Positions 55,905 to 64,000 of a DNA stretch of 64,000 nucleotides are shown one piece after another. The notes below the pieces were generated by a model. The model did no database searches. It had not been told where the DNA came from and was given only the letters and a program-made list of their open reading frames with translations. A program made the position numbers and the translations under genes. Every line of letters starts with the position of its first letter. The first letter of the stretch is position 1. The stretch spans positions 76,762,894-76,826,893 of the forward strand of contig OY992537.1 of the NCBI GenBank assembly GCA_963921195.1. Reading direction: 5' to 3'. The stretch comes from Pegoplata infirma. Taxonomy: Eukaryota > Arthropoda > Insecta > Diptera > Anthomyiidae.

Positions 55905-56840
55905 ATAGGTTGTATGTATAGCCCTATATGGAACTTAGAAAATTACGTTTTTGGTTTTTCAATTTTTCAAAAACTGGGCTTATGAGGCGTGGTCAAATAT
56001 TGGAAAATGCTCAAATTTGGGCCAGTTGCCTTGATTAAATATTTATCACATTAAAACGGAATGCACAACAATCTAAAAATTCACATTCTTATATAGTTTT
56101 GTATGGGCTATCGATTAAATTTTTTTTTTGTTGAAAAATTGTCAGAACGCGTTCTGAAATTTTCCTTTTTTTAAAAAAGTCAATTTATCAAAAATCGGGC
56201 CGCTTTTTTTATTTTTTTTTTTTTAAGTTTAGATGTTTGTCTATCCACACAAAAAAATTCAGACATGCGTTTTTGGTTTTTTTTTGGGAAAATCACATTT
56301 GAATTTCAATAATAATATTTATGCAATTAATAATACTCATTCGAAACGTTAAAACAAGAAAATACAAGCAAATTACAAAATTGTTATGATATTTAAAATT
56401 CAAATGCGATTTTCTCGAAAAAAAAAACGCAAAAAACGTGTCTGAATTTTTTTGTGTGGATGGACAAACATCTAAACTTAAAAAAAAAAAAACTAAAAAT
56501 TTTTTTGATAAATTGACTTTGATAAATTGACTTTTTTAAAAAATGGAAAATTTCAGAACGGGTTCTGAAAATTTTCCAAAACAAAAAATTTTAATCGATA
56601 GCCCATACAAAACTATATACGAATGTAATATTTTAAGATTGTGGTGCATTCCGTTTTAATGTGATAAATATTTAATCAAGGCAACTCGCCACAAATTTGA
56701 CCATTTTTCCAATATTTGACCACGCCTCCTAAGGCCAGTTTTTAAAAAATTAGAAAAACCAAAAACGCAATTTTCTTAGTTCCATATAGGGCTATCCAAA
56801 CAACCTATTCAGAAATTTACGTGACACATGTTTTCCTGTA
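55905..56840. repeat. Second giant palindrome, arms about 460 bp
   Basis: CTGAATAGGTTGTATGTATAG, CCCTATATGGAACTTAGAAA, GTGGTCAAATATTGGAAAA and CACACAAAAAAATTCAGACA in the left arm are mirrored on the right, with a centre near 56345. It starts a few bases after the first palindrome ends. Confidence 0.85.
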
Positions 56841-58247
56841 GGGGAACATTTGGTGTGGAATGCCTCCTATGTAGGATCAGAGATTAGTATGGAGTCAAAT
56901 AAATAATGGAAAAATAGGGTATTTGTTTTATTTATTTAAAGCTATAAGAAATATAAGCGCTAGAAATAGTTGAATTTGTCTGTTCGTGACCGTGGAATGC
57001 TCCTCATACTGTGGCGAAATGGGGGTTTAGCTGATATAATGATATTAAAAAAAAAATCTTGGAAAATTTTCTTTAAGAAAGTTTTAATAAACAGTTTCTG
57101 TAAAATTACAAAATAATCTATAAAATGACAGAAAAATATAAAAAGTGAATGACAGAGATATTAGTTATATGTTTTTTAGCAGAAAAATCTGCTAAAAGTT
57201 TGGTAATACCAACTGAAAGTTGTTCTACAGATTTCGATAGAATTTTTCTTCTTAGTATAACACAAATTCTAAAATATTCGCGATTTTAATTTGAACATTA
57301 TTCTTAAAAGTTGTGTATCGTTTTTTTTTTGCTTATCTTTAACATCCTGTCAGAATTAACAAATTGTAATCATAAAATATAATATACAAAAAAAAAAAAA
57401 CTTTGATTGTATACTCATTAATGACTGGCTGCAAATATAAAAAAACACATTGCTTTTCGAATCTTATAAATTTTATCATTAATTTTACTTTATTTCCTTT
57501 TTTACAAACAAACCTCATCAAGCTCAACCAAAAACCAGCGCTATCCAATGAGAGCTCCCTATAATCATTACCTCCATTTATCCAAATAACAAACCAGCAG
57601 CAGCAGCAGGAGCCAACACCACCTTATAAAGCATTTCCTTATTTATTACGCATTCAACTTCATTATCAATGAATTCATTTACATTAAACAAGTACATGTT
57701 GTATTCTGTGTTGTTCTGTTGTTACTATTGGTCTCGACTTGATACTCAGGTTAATTTTGACAAATGAGTTCGATTTCTCTGATGTATTGAAGTAATTTAG
57801 CAAAATTAATGCTTTAATTAATCACGTGCTTTTTTTGTGTCTGAAATACATTTATTTATATTTTTTTGTTTTTTTGTTTTTTTTTTTCATTTTCCGTTGT
57901 TTTCTGTTGCTAGAAAATAAACGGAAGTTCTTTAACCTGCCTCGTAATAAAATCATGAATACCAAAGCAATTTTTTGTTGTTGATTTTTCTCGCTTTTAT
58001 TATCTTTTTAATGAAATGGGAAAATATATTTATTCAAAATCATCAATAAAATGTGCGCTGTTGCAAAAAAAAAGTCAACAATTTGACCGTTGTTCATCGA
58101 TAAGATTGTTATTTTTTTATAGGTTTCATTGTAACAATTTTTTGTAGTAGTATATGTTTGATTTAAATAAATTATGTATCCCACGTGCTTAATTATGGTA
58201 ATTTGAGATTTTAACAATTTTTTATCCGAACAAAATTATTACTATGT
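56841..58247. other. Spacer; least repetitive part of the window
   Basis: A CAG/CAGCAGCAGG run at 57594-57610 and mixed sequence at 57540-57760. No exon, promoter or RNA gene could be supported. Confidence 0.4.
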
Positions 58248-58258
58248 TACAGTCAGAT

Positions 58259-58741
58259 CGAGAAGTGATTGTCAGTGTATTTCCATGGCGGACAGGAAAT
58301 GGCAAGAGTTAAGTACAAGCAGAATTACTAGATTAATCTGGCCGCGTTACGACCTCAAAAGAACTCGCTACCTACTTTCTCTTAACAGAAGAGAATGTCG
58401 GTTACTCACGGGAGTGGTCACGGGACACTGCCTAATTGCTTTCCACGCAAGAACAATTGGACTCATCTCTGATTCCAGTTGTAGAAGATGTGATGAACCG
58501 AAAACGGATGAAACAGTTGAACATATCCTGTGCAAATGCCCCGCATTGGCCAGGCATCGCAAACAAATTTTAGGCAAAGCAGAACTCGAGAATCTGGAAG
58601 AAATCGCAGTTATGGACCTTGTTTGCAACATAGACTACCGCGTTTTATCCTCGTCGCTGAAGGAACATGTGGTATTGCTATGGACTAGCCGGTCTATGCG
58701 AGGAGTTCAAAATTTTGAGCTCCGCCACCCCTAACCTAACC
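58259..58741 (+). mobile_element. 5'-truncated LINE with 11-bp target duplication
   Basis: TACAGTCAGAT at 58248-58258 and 58742-58752. The 483-bp insert is the 3' end of a non-LTR element ending in CCCTAACCTAACC. The frame is open from the very first base of the insert. Confidence 0.8.
58261..58734 (+). CDS. LINE ORF2 C-terminus (partial, no start)
   Basis: 157 codons to TAA, open from the truncation point. A start at ATG 58285 would be internal. Blocks: RECRLLTGVVTGHC, then CRRCDEPKTDETVEHILCKCPAL, that is C-x2-C...H-x3-C-x-C, the zinc-knuckle tail that follows RNase H in I/R1/Jockey-related elements. The RT, endonuclease and RNase H core are absent. No stops or frameshifts are seen, so the insertion may be fairly recent. 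It has no promoter of its own. Confidence 0.75.
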   Translation, partial: RSDCQCISMADRKWQELSTSRITRLIWPRYDLKRTRYLLSLNRRECRLLTGVVTGHCLIAFHARTIGLISDSSCRRCDEPKTDETVEHILCKCPALARHRKQILGKAELENLEEIAVMDLVCNIDYRVLSSSLKEHVVLLWTSRSMRGVQNFELRHP

Positions 58742-59004
58742 TACAGTCAGATAACGAAATGCACGATTAAGATGTTGAGCAAATCCATGGGAAATTTAAC
58801 TGACGGATCACAGATTTTGTTTATTTTTGGTTATTTGATTAGACACAAAAAATTATTGGCTAAAAATTATCAATTAAATATATTGATCAAAAAAATTTAA
58901 ATGAGTCAATCAATGTTTTGATTGAAATTTTTGTTATTTTATTTAACTGTCACATTACTATTGGAAAATATCTTAAAATCTTAAAAATTTTGATAGTCCA
59001 ACGT
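58742..59004. other. Spacer, no gene seen
   Basis: Second copy of the LINE target duplication (58742-58752), then AT-rich sequence. Confidence 0.4.
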
Positions 59005-59794
59005 ACATATGGGGCATTCCATGTCAAATCGGACACTTTGAATAATTTTTTTTTAGATTTTCCTAATTTGTTGCAGTTTTTATTACCCTTTGAAGACTCT
59101 TTTGTGGTAAATTTTCAGATTTTTTTGATGACCCGTTCAGAAGATATCAAATTTTTAAAAATTGGTAGTTTGTTCCCTTACACAAACTGCTTCAATAATG
59201 GTCCAAATTGTATTTTTTTTTTTTTTAATTTTTGGTTTTTTACTTACTTAAAAAAAATCAAAAAAAAATTCTTAAAAGTGATTTAGTAAAATTTAAATCT
59301 CATTTTTGAAAATGAATGTACTCTTTGATTTTTTTTAAATTTTTTTGTGTAAAACTTCTATCGATTCTACAAATTTTTTGCCCATTAGGATCATGGTATA
59401 AAGATTATTACTATTTTTTTAAATTTTTTGAAAAAGTTTTATTGTAATATTCCAATCTTAAAATCATTTCTACTGCTCCAATGGTGCGTCATAGAGGGGT
59501 CATTTCCAAGACCGACCCCCATTAATTTTTACGTTTAAATATTTCTTCGGAACAAACTAATATCCTGTCTCCAATTTGCAATGGATCATTATTGAAGAAG
59601 TTATGAGTAAAAGAAGTTTGAGTAAGGGAACAAACTACCAATTTTTAAAAATATCTTTTGAACGGGTCATCAAAAAAACCTAAAAATGTACCGCGAAGGA
59701 GTTTTCGAAGGGTACTAAAAACTGTCAACAAATTGGGAAAATCTAAAAAAAAAATATTCAAAGTGTCCGATTTGACATGAGATGCCCCATATGT
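59005..59794. repeat. Palindromic element, arms about 195 bp
   Basis: ACATATGGGGCATTCCATG, TCAAATCGGACACTTTGAAT, GATGACCCGTTCAGAAGATA and GGTAGTTTGTTCCCTTAC are mirrored at 59600-59794. The spacer of about 400 bp holds sequence also found at 51720-51780. The frame at 58918-59286 is accidental. Confidence 0.8.
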
Positions 59795-59814
59795 AAAACT
59801 ATTTGAAAAATATT

Positions 59815-60365
59815 TTTTCTAAAGAATAAACTTTTTCTAAAGAAAAAATTTTCAGAATCTGAGATTTTTTTTATGTGAAAAAGCTCTTAAAATGTCGCAG
59901 AAGAATTTTTCTATAGGAAAAAGGTCTCAGAATTTCTGAATTTTAGACTTATTTTAACGAACAAGCTCTCAAAGTTGAAAAATAGCCTCATCTGAGACTT
60001 TTTCTATGGAAAAAAAGGTCTTAGAATCTAATACTTTTTTTGATAGGAATAAGGTCTCAGAATCTCAGAAAAATGTCTCAAAATATTAGACTTTTTCTAT
60101 AGGAAACAGGACACAGAATCTATGACTTTTTCTATAGGAAAAAGATCTTAAAATCTGAGACGTTTTCTATAGGAAAAATATTTCCGAATCTGGGACTTTT
60201 TCTTTAGGAAAGAGTCACAGAATTTCCAACTGGGTCTTAGGATAGGTCTTAGGATAGGAAAAGATTTCAGAATCTGATACTTTTTCTGAATGAAAAAGGT
60301 CTTTGACTTTAATCTGTGACTTTTTTCAAAGGAAAAATTTCTTAGAATCTGAGACTTTTTCTATA
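59815..60365. repeat. 40-bp minisatellite (ctgagactttttctataggaaaaaggt)
   Basis: More than ten units of about 38-42 bp with GAATCTGAGACTTTTTCTAT and AGGAAAAAGGTCTCA. The array continues after the inserted foldback at 61095. Confidence 0.8.
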
Positions 60366-61094
60366 CACTCAAAAAAATAAACTGGTAAAACGCCTGGTAA
60401 AATGCCTTGTAATCCCGTTTTACCAATATTTAACAATTTTCCTTGTTTTTTAACAAAAAATCTTGTACTTTGCTCAAACGAGAACTACAGTTTTATTGGT
60501 AATTTTACAAGTTTATTTTCGAAATTGTATTCTACCATTTTGAAAGGTTATTTTACAAAAAAAAACTGTAATTTTACAACAAAGTTTTTATTACGAGGAT
60601 TCTAGTTGAATTACAAAAAAAAACTGTTATTTTACAAAACTTTTGTTATACGAGGATTTATATTGTTGTATTTTTTTTTTTTATTAAAAAATATTAAAAA
60701 AAAAAGTTGACAATATTTTGAAAAATTTATTACGAGGATTCTAGTTAATTTACAAAAATAAACAGTTATTTTACAAAAATGATTTTATTTCGAGGATTTA
60801 TGTTGTTTAACAATTTTTTTTTGTAAACTTACCATTTTGGTTTGTAAATTTACCATTTTTTTAAACATAATTACCATTTTTGCTTGTAAGTTTACCATTT
60901 TTTTTTATTTTTCCAGTTTTAAACCAATATTTTTACCAATAAAATTGGTTATTTTACCAAATTTTGGCGCATTCAAAATTACGAGGAAATCCTCGTAATT
61001 TTACGAGAATTTTACCTACGTCATATTTTACGAGAATAGCCTTGTAAAATCACGAGATTTTTTGGTAACTTTACAAGGTTTTTTTTTTTGAGTG
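60366..61094. mobile_element. CACTCAAAA foldback inserted in the minisatellite
   Basis: CACTCAAAAAAATAAAC and TTTTTTTTTGAGTG are the ends. The interior is built of TTTACCATTTT, GTAATTTTACAA and ACGAGGATT words. It splits one minisatellite array into two parts. Same end type as 46960-47806. Confidence 0.7.
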
Positions 61095-61640
61095 TGGGAA
61101 AGAGATCTCAGAATCTGTCACTTCTTCTTTAGGAAAAAAATGCCAGAATTTGAGACTTTTCTATATACGAAAAAGCTCACAGAATCTTAGACTTTTTTTT
61201 TAGGAAAAATGTCTGAGAGTCTGAGACTTTTTCTTTAAGAATAAGATCCCATAATCTAAAACTTTTTCTTTAGGAAAAAGGTCTTAGAAGCTGAGACTTT
61301 TTCTATTGGAAAAAGGTCTAAGAATCTAAGAGTTTTTCTATAGAAAAAAGGTCTCAGAATCTAAAATTTTTTCAGTACGAAACAAATCTAATACCTCTCT
61401 ATAGTAAAAATATCCCAATAATGCTTTAAAATATGAGACTTTTTAGATAGTAAAAGGTCTCCGAATCTGAGACTTTTTCTGGGGAAAAAAATCGTAGAAT
61501 CTGAAAATTTTTCTATACGAAAAAAGTCTCAGATTCTGAGACATTTTTCGTAAAGAAGAAATCTTATATTCAGAGATATTTTCCCTATAAAAAATATATT
61601 TTTCACGAACAATGTCACACATCTAATATTTTCTATGTAG
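61095..61640. repeat. 40-bp minisatellite, right part
   Basis: Continuation of the array at 59815-60365 with the same unit and orientation, becoming degenerate after about 61550. Confidence 0.75.
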
Positions 61641-62397
61641 AAAGAATTTCTTCTATTAAAAAATTTTTAGATTTAGACTCTTCTTATGTATACGAAAAAT
61701 AAACAATTTTCTTTTAAAACAAATTAAAAGAAATGATCCTTCGACAAAAACTAATAAATTTGATAATTTTTTAGCGCTCCCATCACTTTTTTTTGCAAAA
61801 AAAATGTATCCCTTTTTTTCGCTCGTCAACAAAGGTGAATTTACGATTTTATTTTCGAAGTAAAAAAAAAAAAAATCCATACCCAAAAGCTGTACCCGCC
61901 ACTGATATTGGAAAGCAAAAAAGATGAATTTTTTTTTAATTTTGTCATAAGCTTACAATTCATTTGTTAAATCAATCAATATTTTAATTGACTATAAATA
62001 AAAAATGTATCAAATTTTAGATTTTAAATCGAAAAAATGTTTGATTGAGAAAATGTTCAATCAATCACCTACAATTTGATGATTGGTATAACAAATTTCT
62101 TAATTGAAGGAATTTTAATCAAAAATTGATTGAATCCGCGTTTTTGTTGATTGAAATTCGTTTAAAATTTTTTCTGTGTTCGTAAATGATTTAAAACCTT
62201 ATTTTTTTTATCAATACTTTGGAAGATATGGGCGTTTAAAAAAGCACTTTTTTTGACAATATTGACTTTTAGACAGTTCTTTAACACTTTTTGTGCGCGG
62301 AAAAAATATTGTAGATAAAATTATGAAGGTTGAAGGTTTTTTTTTTTTAATTTTTTTTTCAAAAATTTTGAAAACAATTTTTTAATATCCTTTTTTC
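61641..62397. other. AT-rich spacer, no gene seen
   Basis: No coding, RNA or repeat ends were recognised. Confidence 0.4.
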
Positions 62398-62510
62398 CTG
62401 GGAAGGGCACCATTTTTAAGTTTAGAATGCTCTTTTAACGCTGTTAAAATTTCAGAGATGTGTTTTTTCGTATTGTTGAGCAATATTTTTCAAAGTTTGA
62501 TAGACAACCA
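62398..62510 (+). repeat. Direct repeat, partner at 63915-64000
   Basis: AAGTTTAGAATGCTCTTTTAACG, GCTGTTAAAATTTCAGAGATG and GAGCAATATTTTTCAAAG match the last 85 bp of the window in order and orientation. Confidence 0.65.
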
Positions 62511-63042
62511 ATATTTGACTTTTTTTCAAAATTTTGGCAAAAAATCAAATAGTTGGCTCTAGACATTTTTTTTTGTGTTTTTTTACTCGGAAACCGTTTG
62601 TTGTACGAAAAAACTTTCTGTGACAATATTGTTGATGAAATTATCGAGATTTTAAATTTAGAAACATGACAAAAATTTAAAAAAAAAAAATTTACAAAAA
62701 TTTGTTAAAACAATATTGACACTAAAGTACTGCACAATTCAACATTTTCTGTAAAAATGTCTTTTTCAAAAAATCCATGTCGTGCCATGTCATGTTAATT
62801 CAAACAAGGTGTTGTGCCATGTTATGCTTACTCAAACACACTGTCTAAGCATGTCATTAAAACTTATCGAAGCTGTTGTACCCTGTTGAGTTCAGTATTA
62901 TGTCTTCTAATGTTCTTTTGCATCATATTTCTAATACTGTTTGGCCTACCTTACATAAAAATATAAATTCTTCATTGTTTTTTTAATAAAAATCCTAAAT
63001 CAAATTAATAATTGATTAAAAATAAATTAAATTTGCTATAGG
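62511..63042. other. Spacer with GTGCCATGT words
   Basis: CGTGCCATGTCATGTTAATTC and TGTGCCATGTTATGCTTACT form a short diverged repeat at 62780-62840. No gene seen. Confidence 0.35.
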
Positions 63043-63170
63043 TGGATTTTTTTGCTAACGTGTATAAATTATACCATACAAATTTGACATAAATTTGCCG
63101 TATATAAGTACATAGTTAAAAAACGTCAAATTTGTATGGGATAATTTATACGCGTTAGCAAAAAAATCCA
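63043..63170. mobile_element. Tiny palindromic MITE, 128 bp
   Basis: TGGATTTTTTTGCTAACG...ATAAATTATACCATACAAAT at the left is the near reverse complement of the right end. Arms are about 48 bp and the loop about 30 bp. Confidence 0.7.
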
Positions 63171-63914
63171 GCTTATGTTAATTGAAATAACGGCAATAAA
63201 ACAATTCCCCTAGTTTTTTTTTACAAAAACAAAGCATTAAAATACAATAAGATTATTTATTAATAGACAAGATATAAATGCTCCGTTATTTGATTACCGT
63301 TATCCTTCGCATACTAAAATGTTAAAAAAAATGTAATGAACAGAAGTGTGGAATAAAACTAAACGCTAGTTTATAATAATTATATTATATTTTATATGAA
63401 ATAATTAAGATTTATATATGTTCTAAAATCAATAAAAGACAATTTTTATTGTCTTATAACAAATTAATACAAAAAAAAATTATATTAAATGTATAAATAA
63501 TTTCTCTTTTCCACTTAAGAACTTATATTTAAATATTTTGTTCATTAAAGCTTCAAAGGAATATCCTTGAAAGTAGTAAATATCATAATTAAATATTTTT
63601 TGCAGTTTAATTGCATATAATGAGCCATAAAAATGGTAAAAAAGCATCAATTGTGTCAAATGCTGCACATGTCGCATGTGTCGCATGTGTTGACATGGTC
63701 AATTTCTATGTTCATGCATGCAATTACACTTTTAAGACTATGCATAGATTTGTTTTGAATTTATTCGACAAGCCTTCACATGTTATTGTTAAACATGTAT
63801 TAGCGACATGGCATGAATTGACACTTGCATCATGTGACACTATGTTGTATGTTATATAGTTCAACATTTGCAGGCCTTTAATTGACACCATAGATTTCCA
63901 AAACCAAAATTTTT
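63171..63914. other. AT-rich spacer, no gene seen
   Basis: Contains CATGTCGCATGTGTCGCATGTG, a short tandem at 63668-63692. The 82-codon frame over it is not a recognised protein. Confidence 0.35.
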
Positions 63915-64000
63915 TAATAAAGTTTAGAATGTCCTTTTAATGCTGTTAAAATTTCAGGGATGTGTTTTTTTGTGTTGTCGAGCAATAAATTTTTAAAGTT
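63915..64000 (+). repeat. Direct repeat, cut by the window edge
   Basis: Second copy of 62398-62510, ending at the window edge. Confidence 0.65.

Noticed and set aside
57540..57760. Possible host exon with a CAG run
   Set aside because: No open frame of useful length and no clear splice sites. A CAG run alone is not enough.
58918..59286. 122-codon Phe-rich frame
   Set aside because: Lies across the left arm of a palindrome. Composition artefact.

Overview
The window looks like repeat-dense intergenic or heterochromatic DNA of a higher (brachyceran, probably calyptrate-like) fly. It is strongly AT-rich and carries many short dipteran-style elements: mini-me/DINE-like copies with (TA)n and GTCY blocks, Helitrons, BEL/Pao, LINE tails, hAT and piggyBac relics. 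No host protein-coding gene could be supported. All convincing coding sequence belongs to mobile elements. Species and chromosome are inference.

Layout. 1-1010 is the 3' end of a satellite-bearing Helitron, and 1728-3080 is a mini-me-like element. A young BEL/Pao LTR retrotransposon fills 3951-13616. Its LTRs are 541 bp each, look identical, and are flanked by a 5-bp ATTGT duplication. It is internally rearranged. Gag-Pol runs from 4993 to a nonsense codon in integrase at 9508. It is followed by a 160-bp LTR fragment plus leader, then a second copy of the 3' half of pol with an intact integrase (10277-11934). After a canonical splice acceptor comes a separate ORF (12016-12750) in the env position. 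That ORF does not look like Env. It looks like a diverged second copy of the Gag zinc-knuckle plus retropepsin module, and I regard it as the most interesting feature of the window.

13617-18205 holds foldback elements, minisatellites, mini-me fragments and a 72-bp LINE tail. 18206-26406 is a nested stack. A repeat called family X here is interrupted by a CCCGAG-ended element, which is interrupted by a 7-kb Helitron made mostly of 130-150 bp tandem units, which is itself interrupted by a small MITE. The CCCGAG element also contains a probable type I hammerhead ribozyme (25878-25923) of the Penelope-like type.

26863-44870 contains two hAT-type non-autonomous elements with 8-bp duplications, several long palindromes, T-rich CATCA arrays, tRNA-like sequences, a LINE reverse-transcriptase relic and a piggyBac-type MITE. 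44870-64000 contains CACTC-ended foldbacks, mini-me copies, a dead piggyBac transposase bounded by TTAA and interrupted by a hAT MITE, two adjacent giant palindromes (54700-56840), a 5'-truncated LINE with an 11-bp duplication, and a 40-bp minisatellite family that also occurs at other loci.

How the parts work together. The only potentially expressed proteins are those of the BEL element. Gag-Pol would come from full-length RNA, and the downstream NC/protease-like ORF from a spliced RNA in which its ATG would be the first AUG. Everything else appears non-autonomous or decayed. The palindromes would give long hairpin RNAs if transcribed.
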